DNA from: Penium margaritaceum
Taxonomy: Eukaryota; Streptophyta; Zygnematophyceae; Desmidiales; Peniaceae
Assembly (NCBI GenBank): GCA_023375785.1
Contig: SZWC01025250.1
Span: 7,498-28,512, forward strand
DNA: 21,015 bases
Direction of reading: 5' to 3'
Part shown: one piece after another, positions 8,256 through 17,752 of the stretch
Layout of the letters: the number at the start of each line of letters is the position of its first letter
Position numbering within the stretch: position 1 is the stretch's first letter
Notes under the pieces: generated by a model
Told to the model about the DNA's origin: nothing
Databases searched by the model: none
Seen by the model: only the letters and a program-made list of their open reading frames with translations
Position numbers and translations under genes: made by a program

Positions 8256-9000
8256 ACAAGGATACCTGAGATCCAGAAATTTGATGAGGGATACGAGGAC
8301 GACCAGCCAGCGGTACTGACGAAAGTACAACCAAGAGGTTGTAAAAGTTGAAAATCTTTGCCGGCGCTACTTGATGGAGGTGTATCTCACAGCTTTGTAT
8401 CTGATCAACTGGTGAAAAAGCTGGGTTTGAAGCATGAACCCAGAGCTTTCAAAGGGAAAACCGTCGACAGAAGACTTCGCATCCGCCAACTGAAGCAGCC
8501 ATTACGATTACAGATCGGGGATCTGCAGGACTTAACTATCTCTAGATACTGTCCAATGAGCGACTTCAAGGTGATTCTTGGGCAAGATTTCCTATACCAG
8601 AAAAACCCGCAAGTCGACTGCAACAGCGACGCTATTTACATCAAACGGGGTGGACAACAGATCTTCCTGCCACTCGTGCAGCAGTCAAACTCTAGTCAAC
8701 AATCCAAAAACGACAACAGGGCGGCTGAAGGCGACACGACCATGGTAGCAGTAACCGCACAGGCACGACGGCCACCAGCTACGACAATCTCACTCCACGT
8801 GGCAGAAAGATACCTGAGGAGAGGGGCCTCGGCGTTGTTGGTCAACGTCGATTCAAGTAGCACAAGCAACAAATCACTCATCGCAGCCAAGAAAACAGCC
8901 TCATCAGCCTCATCAGCATCATCAGTGTCAAAGTTTGCGAACGTACCAGAGGAGTTCACTCCACTTGACAAAGAGTTCAAAAGAGTTTTTCTTGACGGAC
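8256..9000 (+). pseudogene. chromovirus aspartic protease and spacer
   Basis: It is offset by +1 from gag. After a TGA at 8349-8351 the frame contains LLDGGVSHSFVS, the retropepsin active-site loop. The family has D-S/T-G; here Ser is Gly, which should impair catalysis. A second conserved part, VILGQDFL, follows about 75 residues later (the I-L-G-x-D/M-x-F/W pattern). A Ser/Ala-rich spacer leads to [12 protein letters not shown], the segment preceding RT, where the frame shifts back at an A5 run near 9001. The frame closes at a TGA overlapping an ATG (ATGA, 9089-9092), but homology shows RT starts upstream of that ATG. Confidence 0.85.
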
Positions 9001-9844
9001 TACCGAGAAAAATCCTCCAAAATGCGACATCGACCACCAGATTGAGCTCAAACCTGGCAGTAGACGGACCATCAAGGGAACCTACGGCATGAGTGATCAC
9101 GAGCTCACGGAGCTCAAGCAAGAAATGGACAACATGCTCGCTCAGGGGCTCATCCGACCATCCGTTTCTCCGTACGTCGCACCATGCCTGTTCATAAAAA
9201 CAAAAACTGGCAAAACGCGGATGTGCATGGACTATCGGACGTTGAGCGATATCACGATGAAGAACCGCTACCCTCTACCTTGGGCAGACAAGCTCTTTGA
9301 CCAACTACGTGGAGCAAGAATTTTCTATAAAATCGATCTACGGAGCGGCTACCACCAAATTAGCATCGCCGACAAGGATGTTGTGAAAACTGTCTTTCGA
9401 ACGAGTGACGAGAACTTTGACTTTACGGTTATGCCGTTTGGACTCATTAAAACCCCTGCAATGTTCATGGCAACGATGAACAACATTTTTTGTCCATATC
9501 TCGATGCGTTTGTTGTGGTGTACCTCGACGAAATCCTCGTGTACAGCTGAACCCTGGAGGAACATTGACAACATCTCCAACAGGTGCACGAGGTTCTCCA
9601 ACGGAAGAAATGTGACTTCGGTAAACAATCAATTGAGGTTCTTGGTTACATCATCTGCAATGGATGGATATCCATGGATCCAAAAAAGATATCCGCAGTG
9701 GCTAAATGGCCAACTCCAACAAAAGAACGCAACGTACAAGCCTTTATGGGGTTTTGCAACTGCTATCGAAGGTTTGTAAAGGATTATGCTCGAGTGTCAG
9801 CGCCTCTTTCCGATCTGACCCGCGAAAATTGCGAGTGGATTTAG
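9001..9844 (+). pseudogene. chromovirus reverse transcriptase
   Basis: The frame begins about 88 bp before the ATG at 9089, with the DHQIELKPG motif that precedes RT. Then follow [40 protein letters not shown] (first catalytic Asp present), [13 protein letters not shown] and [12 protein letters not shown]. The last should be Y-x-D-D: the second Asp is Glu, which would be expected to disable the polymerase. TGA 9548-9550 falls where Arg is usual, and TAG 9842-9844 where Trp is plausible. The thumb (LGYIICNGWISMDP, FMGFCNCYRRFV) is well preserved. Confidence 0.92.
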
Positions 9845-10471
9845 AGGGACAGCAAACAAGAATCTTTTACATTTTTACATAAAGCTCTGACCTCGGCGCC
9901 AACCCTTTGATTGGTATATCCAACGGCCGACTACATCATGGCCACATACGCCTCCGATCAACAAAACAAAGCCTTCCTCTTGCAAGAGAGTGGTGGAGGA
10001 GAACAGCCCATTGCGTACATGTCAGGGAAGCTTCATGGAGCAAAGCTCAACTATGTTGTCAACGAGACGGAGATGCTCGCGATTATTCACGCCTTCAAAA
10101 CGTAGCGCTGCTATTTGGAGTGCCACAAATGTGTGGTTCGAACAGACCGCCACGCCCTCAAGTACCTGAAAGCACAGCCGAACCTCAACCGAAGACAAAC
10201 TCGATGGATGGAGTTCAACGAGTCCAACTTCGACTACAAAATTGAGTATCGGCGCGGTAAGACATATCCAGCGGACGCGCTGAGCCACCGGCCCGATCTC
10301 ACAGAGTTAAACACACTACATATTCAATTAGATCCATACATGGCAAAGTTACTTGCACGTGGCTACAAGGACCACGGAGCCTACAATACGACAAAGTTCC
10401 AGTTTGCAGGCTCCTATAAGTGTAGAAAACATAAAAATCAAGTCGGCGTCCCCAAAGTCGAGGAGCTGTGA
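9845..10471 (+). pseudogene. chromovirus RNase H and tether
   Basis: It stays in the frame of RT. ATYASDQQNKAFLLQ corresponds to the T-D-A-S motif, with the first catalytic Asp replaced by Tyr. IAYMSGKLHGAKLNYVVNET contains the Glu region, followed by IIHAFKT, VRTDRHALKYL and ADALSHRP, which closes Gypsy RNase H. Stops are at 9908 (TGA), 10103 (TAG at the conserved Trp of the x-x-W-R-x-Y-L motif) and 10469 (TGA). It would degrade the RNA template strand during reverse transcription; here it is broken. Confidence 0.88.
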
Positions 10472-11578
10472 CGCATGCTTCGCGAGGAGTGCCACGACAG
10501 CGGTCAAGGAGGACACTTCAGAGCCGACAAGACTCTGAAAAAATTCGCCAAGCACTATTGGTGGGACAAGATGGGGGTCAACGTTGCAAACTTCTGCAAA
10601 AGTTGCGACTCATGCCAGAGACACAAGAGTCGGCGAACCAAACCCCTTCGTTCACTACAACCACTACCGATACCAGAAAAACCGTGCACCAAAATCTCCA
10701 TGGATTTTGTGACAGGTTTACCTGTCACACCAGAAGGGTTTGATGCCATACTCGTCGTTGTTGAAAGGTTCTCAAAAATGGTGCACTTCATCCTGACCAC
10801 TACAGATGTAATCACCAAAGGGGCAGGATGACTGTTCCTTGACCAAATTGTCCGACTGCATGGGGTCCCGCGGTCAATCACGAGCCTTCAAGATGTGCGG
10901 TTCACCAGCCAGTTCAGGCGAGATTTGATGCAGCGGTATGGCAGTGGACTTCAACTTTCAATGGCGTTCCATCCACAAACCGATGGACGAACGAAACGCA
11001 CCAACCAAATTCTCGAACAACTCCTTCGAACCCTCTGCGAACCTCACGACACTGACTGGACAGTCAAGCTGCCGGTTGCCGAGTTTGCATGCAATGCAGC
11101 AGCATCTACCGCAACGAGGAAACCACCGTTCAAGGTGGTCTATGGAGCAGAACCAACCACCCCGATCGATCTCCAGACTGAGAGCAACATCCTCGCCGTC
11201 GACACTCATCGACAAGAATTTTCCACCGTCTGGGGTGAAACTTGTCAAACCCTTACAAAAACGCAAGAAGCCATGAAGCGGCAGGCCAATAAACATCAAC
11301 AAACCGAGGAGTTCAAAACCAGCGACAAAGTTTTGTTTTCCTCCGCAGCCGTCAAACTCCACGGATCAAGTAATCCAAAGCTCAAACCCCAGTAGTTGGG
11401 ACCTTTCTACATTCTAGAAATGCACACTCCAGTCGTCGCAAAACTGTGACTACCCGACAACATGCAGATTCACCCGGTCTTCCACATCAGCAAACTCTGA
11501 CACTATTTCGATCCGGCGAAATATTTTCCTGGACGCGTGGCATCAGCCCTGCTACCCATGATTGTAGACGGCAACAAC
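10472..11578 (+). pseudogene. chromovirus integrase
   Basis: The N-terminal zinc domain is intact in pattern: His in ECHDSG, His in GGHFRADKT, and the Cys pair in CDSCQRHK. The core keeps the first Asp (ISMDFVTGLP). The second catalytic Asp is lost: ITSLQDVRF stands where the family has S-D-R-D/G. The Glu is Lys: PQTDGRTKRTNQ instead of T-E-R. TGA 10829 lies where Arg would be expected, TAG 11393 at the Trp-Leu-Gly-Pro-Phe motif, and TGA at 11447 and 11498. The C-terminal region ends with IHPVFHISKL. Two of the three catalytic residues are gone, so it is inactive regardless of the stops. Confidence 0.9.
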
Positions 11579-11773
11579 GAGTACGAGGTTGAGGAAATCC
11601 TTGATCAGCGGCAACAAGACGAAGACCAATGTTTGGTCAAGTGGTAGAATTATGATGAGGCACATAACAGTTGGATGCTGTAAAGTCAACTCTCCGACGT
11701 CGATCCTCTTATCGAAGGCTACCCACTTTGTCTCCGGCCACGTGATCGCAACGTGTCGGGACGTCGTGGCTAG
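11579..11773 (+). pseudogene. chromodomain at pol C-terminus
   Basis: EYEVEEILDQR, then CLVKW, NYDEAHNSW and a final SQLSDVDPLIEGY form a chromodomain, about 45 residues. These domains bind methylated histone H3 or heterochromatin and steer integration. The aromatic positions (Tyr of YEVE, Trp of VKW, Tyr of NYDE) are kept, although TAG 11645 and TAA 11681 interrupt the frame. The natural end TAG 11771-11773 overlaps the start of the polypurine tract. Confidence 0.88.
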
Positions 11774-11784
11774 AGGGGGGGAAG
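11772..11784 (+). other. chromovirus polypurine tract
   Basis: AGAGGGGGGGAAG lies five bases before the 3' LTR. It primes plus-strand DNA synthesis in this class of elements. It shares bases with the pol stop codon. Confidence 0.85.
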
Positions 11785-11789
11785 CGTTA

Positions 11790-12332
11790 TGCCGATGGGT
11801 ATACACTAGTCCCTAAACTCATAAGCGACCTATTTTTGCTTCCTCGCTCCTGGTATACATTGCGACTTAGTCGCGGTAGTCTCTTTTCTGCGCTCGAGGG
11901 GAATTCTTCCGAATACCCCAAGACTCTCGCGCGATGACGACCACTTTCCGGTCATTTCCAGAACTCACCAGAAACCTACTCATGGAGTTACTCAATGCTT
12001 CAAGGCTACGAGCAACAATGTTTAAAGCGACTTTGACAGATCTTGAGAACCTCGATTTAAACCTCAAAGGCCCCCGTCCAACGAACGAGGGACATCTCGA
12101 GGCAGTGAATAAGGACACGATGTCGTGTCACGCCAACCGCCGAATAACCAAATGGCTTGACCAAGCCTCATTCTCTCGCTCTCACCATTTGTATATACCC
12201 TGTCAAGTTTTGACACTTGTAACAAATAAGTATACTTTCCGCTTCTCAAAGATATCCAATTGACCCCAATCTTGTGAAAAGTAACAGACTCCGATTTCAA
12301 CTGTGAACCACTTCACTTCCGCCAGTGTAACA
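11790..12332 (+). repeat. chromovirus 3' LTR
   Basis: It starts TGCCGATGGG after the polypurine tract and ends GTAACA, 543 bp. It aligns with the 5' LTR throughout. From 11912 onward it is visibly closer to the truncated copy at 16955-17374 than to the 5' LTR; for example, both read CCCTGTCAAGTTTTGACACTTG where the 5' LTR differs. Confidence 0.9.
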
Positions 12333-12695
12333 CATGTCAATGATCTAATCCCTTATCTTTGTCGAAATCAAATGCACCCCCTAGATAATTACAAGACCCA
12401 AAAATGTTGTCGAAATAATTATGGAACAAGTCATTCATCAAATTTGAATTTCAATGGGGTCTTTTGCTCATTTTCCCACATGAAAAACTTCCATGTACTA
12501 CGTTCCGCACATTCATTATATCCATGCATTTGTTCATGTCTACGTGAATTACATGCATCCATCTATGACTTTGTATGAGTGTATTTGCACTCACAATCAT
12601 CGAACATGTTCATCATATGTAACATTTCCTTCATATACTATACCGACTTTTAACTTCGCTAAAATCTTAAAGGGGAATTAAATGGTGCTAACATT
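11912..12695 (+). repeat. duplicated segment, copy A (LTR end plus right flank)
   Basis: This 784-bp segment matches 16955-17742 in direct orientation at very roughly 90% by eye. It includes 421 bp of the chromovirus 3' LTR and 363 bp (12333-12695) that lie outside the element. The outer part is AT-rich, with no domain in any frame. 12696-12737 is short AT-rich sequence up to the Copia-2 LTR. Confidence 0.92.
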
Positions 12696-12737
12696 CATAA
12701 AGAATAATGTGTTTTACAATTTCATGTATGGTCTCCC

Positions 12738-13384
12738 TGATGGAAAGTGGGGCAGCCCTCACAGAGGTGATCAGGATCACCAAGAGCCGCCTAGGCAAGA
12801 CCAACTGTTTGTGACAGGGAGTTGCAGGTTGCACAGAGAGAAGTTACGGAAGCAAATGTAGGTTTGCAAAGAACGCGAATGTCTGAATCCACTCTTGATT
12901 GAGAAATTAAATTAGCACAGCTTTCTAACAATCCTAAGTACGCCTCATTTGGCACATGGAGCTGGAAGAACCATTGTGTCAAATTTCGCCACCTAGCACA
13001 CTCCTAGCCTAGCGGGATGAGCGATAGTCACACTCTCACACAAGAGAATTGCCATCCCTGCCATGTGTACAACCAATAATCTTGGTGGGGACCTTCCTTG
13101 AAGCTCCCTAAAGGTCCTCTTGCCGCCTTTCTACCTTGAAGGCCGCTCCAAACCTCCCTGGCCAATGATTGTGGCCGTCATTGGTGCTGGTAGTGCAGGA
13201 GCCGTCACTTGAACCGGACCCATTGCCAATAAACCTTGAAAATCCATATCTCCCTAAAACGGACTCAGAATTGAGTTTCGTAAAAAACTACAGAACCATA
13301 AAGACATCCTTTATTGACTCCGGACCTAATTATTCTTATAAAGCAACCCACTTTGGCCACTTTTTTGGCACTCCATATCCAACA
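12738..13384 (-). repeat. Copia-2 3' LTR
   Basis: In plus orientation it runs TGATGGAAA...CCAACA, 647 bp, and aligns over its whole length with 18233-18880. A long block around 13050-13250 is nearly identical in both. The polypurine tract adjoins its inner end. Confidence 0.93.
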
Positions 13385-13393
13385 TCCTCCCAC
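13385..13393 (-). other. Copia-2 polypurine tract
   Basis: On the minus strand GTGGGAGGA directly precedes the LTR start TGTTGGATATGG, 16 bases after the pol stop. It is the expected plus-strand primer. Confidence 0.8.
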
Positions 13394-13409
13394 TTTGCGA
13401 GAATAATAA

Positions 13410-14224
13410 TCACACAATTCCACACTGTCCCCTCAGCTGCTGAAAGCGGTGCGCTGCCAGGGGCTTGGTCAAGAAGTCTGCCAGCATCATTCTTGAAGGG
13501 CACAACTTGATCTGCACCACCTGCTTTGCCACGAGTTCGCGGATTAAGTGATATCACAGGTCAATGTCCTTGGTGCGGCGTGAAACCCTATGTTCTTGGT
13601 CAGAGCAATGGTGCTCATGTTGTCACAGTAGATTGTAGTCGCTGTGGTCTGCTGTTGTCCAAGGCTTTCCAGCAGCTCATGCAGCCACACGGCTTCCTTT
13701 GCTGCTTCACTCAAGGCTATGTATTCAGCTTTGTTGGAGGAGAGGGCGGCACACTCTTCCTTCTTGCTCCAACAACTGATTGCATCTCCCCCGGGTACAA
13801 ACACGAACCCACTGGTCACACTCCTTGTGTCCAGGTCACCTCCCCAATCTGCATCGCTGTAGCCGATGAGGATGGAGCTGTTGTTGCCGTTGAAGGTGAG
13901 GCAAAGGCTGCTGCTGAGGTCAAGGTAGCGCAGCACGCGCTTGACCGCCTCCCAATGCGGCACGCCCGGATTTGCGCAAAACTTGCTGAGCACTCCCACT
14001 GCTTGGCTGATGTCAAGGCACGTGCCGACTGCTGCGTACATGAGGCTCCCAACTACTGCTTGGTACGGCACTACTTCCATGTGGCTGCTCTCTTGCATGT
14101 CGCGGGGAGTCTCCGTCATGCTCAGCTTCGCTCCCACTTCCAGTGGTATTGCAGCCTTGCGCGCTTCTGCCATGTTGAAGTGTTTGATGATGTCGCTCAC
14201 GTACGTGCTCTGTGACAGCTCCAA
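13410..14224 (-). pseudogene. Copia-2 RNase H and pol C-terminus
   Basis: A long minus-strand frame (14224-13544) holds VVGSLMYAAVGTCLDI, YSDADWGGDLDTRSVTSGFV (first catalytic Asp), SSNKAEYIALSEAAKE (the family has S-S-T-E-A-E-Y, so Glu is Lys here) and YCDNMSTIALTKN. A one-base change near 13570 then shifts the frame. In the new frame, after a TGA where the D-x-R-Y-H motif expects Arg, come YHLIRELV and ADFLTKPLAAHRFQQLRGQC, ending at TGA 13410-13412. That tail is the usual C-terminus of Copia pol. Confidence 0.92.
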
Positions 14225-14860
14225 AGTTAGCTACTGCTGGTCGCGCTTGACGTGAAGGCCAAGGTAGTAGCCTAGGTCTCCCATGTCTTTCATGTCGAAC
14301 CTGGCAGCAAGGGACTACTTCATATTGTCCAAAAGAGACTTGGAGTCAGATGCAATGAGCAGATCATCAACATAGAGCAAGATGATGAACTGGCTTGCCT
14401 CTTGCGTACGTCCATAGGTTGTATGGTTAGCTTCACTACGCACAAAGCCAAGGCCAGCCAGCTGCTCATCCATCTTGTCGTACCATGCTCGTGGGGCTTG
14501 CTTCAAGCCATAGAGGGTCTTCACAATCTTGTAAATCCTCATTTCCCTCCACCACATACCCCTCTGGCTGCTCCATGTACACATCCTCCTCGAGGTCACT
14601 GTTCAGAAATGCACAAGTCACATCCATTTGGTGCACCTCCCAGTCCATAGCAGCAGCAAGAGCAAGGATTGCTCGGATGGATGGGAACTTTGCGACAGGT
14701 GCAAATGTCTCATTGTAATCCACACCCTCAGTCTGTGCATACCCCTTTGCAACCAACCGTGCTTTGTACCTGAGCACCTTACCATCGCACCACGCTTGCG
14801 CCTGAAGATCCACCGGCACCCGATCACCCGGCTGCCACGTGGAACTTCCTCGAGGGTCTA
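14225..14860 (-). pseudogene. Copia-2 reverse transcriptase
   Basis: Motifs in order on the minus strand: RWIFRRKR, RYKARLVAKGYAQTEGVDY, ETFAPVAKF, HQMDVTCAFLNSDLEEDVYM (catalytic Asp), LYGLKQAPRAWYDKMD, ILLYVDDLLIASD (catalytic YVDD intact), RFDMKDMGDLGYYLGL. Two single-base frame changes occur, near 14785 and near 14550, so the middle third lies in another frame. TAG stops at 14858 (where Trp is usual), 14315 and 14231 (both where Gln is likely) interrupt it. Confidence 0.93.
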
Positions 14861-15328
14861 GGTGTCGTCCTTCATGAGCGCACCATACTCCTCGTCTGTT
14901 GCGGCACGTCAATCTGCCGCCTCAATACTGCGCATGGCTTCAGCGAATGTGGTTGGGTCATCAAAGACTGTGAGGAAGAGAAGCTTGAGATCAGATGACT
15001 CCGTTGGTGGTGGAATGGTGCACAGATTCACGAGCTCCTCCAGCGGCCTCTGTTTGCTTGTGAGGTGCTCGGATCGCCTCAGCAGATCCTCAGTATCCTG
15101 TGCACCTTTGTTGATGCATGCGGATTGATGTGACAGCTGCTATATGTTGCTTTTTTGCTCCTCCTCATCAGATTTGGCTGCTGGCTCCTTCTCCTTCTCA
15201 GCTCCCTCCACCTCCTTGCCATTACTGCTATCACCGTCATCTTCCGCACCATCCTCTTCTGCTACCGGAACTTCTCCCACTTCAGGTACAAGTACGAGAG
15301 CAAGTGGAACTACATACACAGGGCTTTA
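14861..15328 (-). pseudogene. Copia-2 IN-RT linker
   Basis: It is in frame with the integrase. It carries a Glu/Asp/Lys-rich low-complexity stretch (EEDGAEDDGD, then EKEKEPAAKSDEEEQ) and then AEAMRSIEAAD...EEYGALMKDDT, the usual lead-in to Copia RT. Stops: TAA 15326, TAG 15140 and TGA 14909; the last falls where the D-W-x-x-A motif expects Trp. Confidence 0.8.
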
Positions 15329-16415
15329 AGTCAAGCCCTTCACGTCCTCTTGAAAGACCACATCACGGTTGTAGATGATCTTGCGTGCAGCAAGGTTGTA
15401 GAGGCGGTATCCCATGGTGTCGTAGCCAAGGAAGGCGGCCTTCACTGACTTTGCGTCCAGCTTGTTACGTATTCCGGTAGGCACCTGCAAAAATGTGCCA
15501 CACCCTAAGACTTTCAGGTGCTTCACTATTGGCTTGCGTCCCGTCCACGCCTCCTCCGGTGTCATCAGCGTCATGTCGCGCGTGGGACTCCGGTTTTTCT
15601 GGTACACGACAGTGTTGACCGCTTTCTCCCAAAAGGTTCGTGGGAGCTCTGCGTCTTGGAGCATGGTACGAACACGCTACACAAATTTGCGGTTCGCGCG
15701 TTCAGCCACGCCGTTCAGCTGCGGTGTTCCATGTGGGCTGACCTCGTGCTTGATCCCGCGACGCTTGAGAAAGGTGTGGAAGCCGTTGGAGAGGTACTGT
15801 CCTCCACCATCGGTACGAAGCACCTTCAACTGCCGGCCACACTTATTCTGTGCAGTAGCAATCCACACCTTGAAAGCATCAAAGTACTCATCCTTGCCAG
15901 CCAAGAACGACACCTACTTCTTCCTCGACTTGTCATCAATGAACAAGAAAAAATACAACTTGTCGCACAGTGACTGTGATGGAATAGGACCACACAAATC
16001 AGAGTGAACAAGTGAGAGAAGCTCAGCCGCCCCCTTCCCTTCCCCCCTGAAAGGAGCGCGGGCTTCCTTCCCTCTAATGCAGCTCTCACAAGCCAATGAA
16101 CCAGGCTGCTTCACCCCCTTGAGCTCCAGGCCACGGACCATCTGCTGCATGGAGATAATGGCGCCAAAGCTGAGGTGACCGAGCCGGCGGTGCCACAGGC
16201 CGATGTCGTGCTTTCCTTTTCTCGCTACCAATGCTGAGTCGGCTTCCTTCTCCAACACCACGTAGAGGTGGTAAAGACCGTCCTCCTTGTTTGCTTTTGC
16301 AAGAACACGGCCTGCACGGGCAGAGATGGTGCAGCCACCATTCTCAAAGCAAACCTGCAAGCGACGTCTCTGAAAATGCTACTTAGGTATGGCAAATCAT
16401 GGGCTTCATATTCAC
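15329..16415 (-). pseudogene. Copia-2 integrase (gag-pre-integrase to C-terminus)
   Basis: One frame holds FENGGCTI, LWHRRLGHLSF and LACESCIRGK (a complete H-H-C-C zinc site), HSDLCGPIP (first Asp), LRTDGGGQYLS (second Asp), PQLNGVAERANR (Glu), then LPRTFWEKAV, FLGYDTMGYRLYN and IIYNRDVVFQED. All three catalytic residues remain. TAG at 15914 stands at the Trp that normally follows K-S-R-x-x; TAG at 15677 precedes the R-T-M-L motif. Similarity starts at about 16415 with DLPYLSS, the region after protease; protease itself is absent and foreign sequence begins. Confidence 0.93.
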
Positions 16416-16954
16416 TTTTTGATTTGTGCGTTAAAAAATGTTTACTGATGAAGTTTCTCAGAAGATAAGGTGTCTACTGTTGTGCATTCTTTCACTCACA
16501 ATGTGATGTACATCATTTTCAAATTGTGTTCAATGTATGATGAAAACATAATGCAATGAGTCACACCACTCATAACTATAAATCGGTATGGTATTTCTTA
16601 TGATTCTGCTGAGTGTTGTAGTGAAGGCATATGTTCTGTTTCATCTTCGTTCAGTCCAAACATTCCTCTTTATTTACAATTGAATCTTCTGGGGTATATT
16701 CCTCTCTTTCATGGAATATAGTTGTGAATGGATAGTCAACGTCTGTCAACCCCTCCCTCTCCCCCTCTCCCTCTTTATATGTATTGGTGTATTGTTCCGT
16801 GCCATGTATCTGGTTGAGGACAACAAGCGCGCACAATTTTACAAGAAAAATAAGGGAGATGTTCTTTCTTTGACCAAGTTATTCCTTCATGGTCACTTCT
16901 CTTGATTGGATACATTAGAAATCTTGAACTGACCCACCCCTCATTCACTTTCTA
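16416..16954. other. AT-rich insert of unknown origin inside Copia-2
   Basis: About 540 bp occupy the place of protease. No coding similarity is seen. A 27-nt pure pyrimidine run (16750-16776) is a polypurine tract when read on the minus strand, so this may be the 3' end of another minus-strand LTR element. No TG start follows it cleanly, so the origin is unresolved. Confidence 0.55.
16750..16776 (-). repeat. 27-nt polypurine run (minus strand)
   Basis: All bases from 16750 to 16776 are C or T on the plus strand, so the minus strand is purine only. It resembles a retroelement polypurine tract but could be simple low complexity. Confidence 0.8.
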
Positions 16955-17742
16955 AATACCCCAAGACTCTCGCGCGATGACAACCACATTCCGGTCATTT
17001 CCAGAACTCACCTGAAACCTAGTCGTGGAGTTACTTGATGCTTTGAGACTACGAGCCACCATGTTTCGAGTGACTTTGACAGATCTTGCAAACCTCGAAC
17101 TGAACCTCAAACACCCTGTCGAACCAACGAGGGACCTCTCGAGGCAGCGAATAAGGACACGACGTCGCGTCACGCGAACTGCCGATTAACCAAATGGCTC
17201 CACCGAGCCTCATTCTCTCGCTCTCACCATTTGTATGTACCCTGTCAAGTTTTGACACTTGTAACAACCAAGTATACTTTCCGCTTCTTAAAGATATCCA
17301 ATTGACCCCAATCTTGTGAAAAGTAACAAGCCTTGATTTCAACCGTGAACCACTTCACTTCCGCCAGTGTAACACATGTCAAATGTAGTTATCTAACCCC
17401 TTACCTTTGTGGAATTCAACTGTACGCCCTAGATAATTACAATACCCAAAAATGTTGTCAAAGTAATCATGGAACAAGTTATTCATCAAATTTGAAGTTC
17501 AATGGGGTGTTTTACTTATTCTCCCATATGGAAAACTTTCATATACTCATTCCGCACATTCGTTATATCCATGCATTTGTACATGTCTATGTAAATTACA
17601 TGCATCCATCTATCACTTTGTATGATTGTATTTGCACTCAAAAGTATCAAACATGTCCATCATATGTAACATTTCCTTCATATACTATGCTGACTTTTAA
17701 CTTTGCTAAAATTTTGAACGGATATTAAATGGTGCTAACATT
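16955..17742 (+). repeat. duplicated segment, copy B (truncated LTR plus flank, A9 tail)
   Basis: It matches 11912-12695. 16955-17374 corresponds to the chromovirus LTR lacking its first 122 bp. 17375-17742 corresponds to the sequence lying outside the chromovirus at copy A. It ends in ...GCTAACATT followed by nine A (17743-17751) and then directly by Copia-2 gag sequence. No target-site duplication is evident around it. Confidence 0.92.
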
Positions 17743-17752
17743 AAAAAAAAAC

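Larger units (their letters stand above)
6290..12332 (+). mobile_element. Ty3/Gypsy chromovirus, near full length, inactivated
   Basis: The order is LTR, primer site, gag, protease, RT, RNase H, integrase, chromodomain, polypurine tract, LTR. Integrase after RT and the C-terminal chromodomain define a chromovirus. The internal coding region (7013-11773) keeps one frame for gag and another stretch of the same frame for RT to chromodomain; only the protease stretch is in a different frame. There are about 17 premature stops, and several catalytic residues are changed. The LTRs differ at very roughly one base in six by eye, indicating an old insertion or LTRs of different origin. The 5-bp flanks (TGATA and CATGT) do not match, so no target-site duplication is visible. 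Confidence 0.93.

Noticed and set aside
8244..8256. Programmed frameshift between gag and protease
   Set aside because: No recognisable slippery heptamer is seen at the junction, and the frame returns after the protease by a second change, so two indels are the simpler reading.
9089..9092. ATGA stop/start overlap suggesting separate protease and RT genes with coupled translation
   Set aside because: RT homology (DHQIELKPG) extends upstream of this ATG in the RT frame, so the overlap is a by-product of a one-base deletion near 9001.
7013..11773. Reassigned stop codons as an explanation for the many in-frame TGA and TAG
   Set aside because: The stops fall on different family residues (Arg, Trp, Gln) and TAA occurs too, while key catalytic residues are also lost. 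Pseudogene decay explains this better.
13526..14215. 229-codon open frame on the plus strand
   Set aside because: It is antisense to Copia-2 RNase H, whose motifs on the minus strand explain the openness. The plus-strand product shows no domain.
15462..16007. 181-codon open frame on the plus strand
   Set aside because: It lies antisense to the Copia-2 integrase, which has clear catalytic motifs on the minus strand. Treated as a shadow frame.
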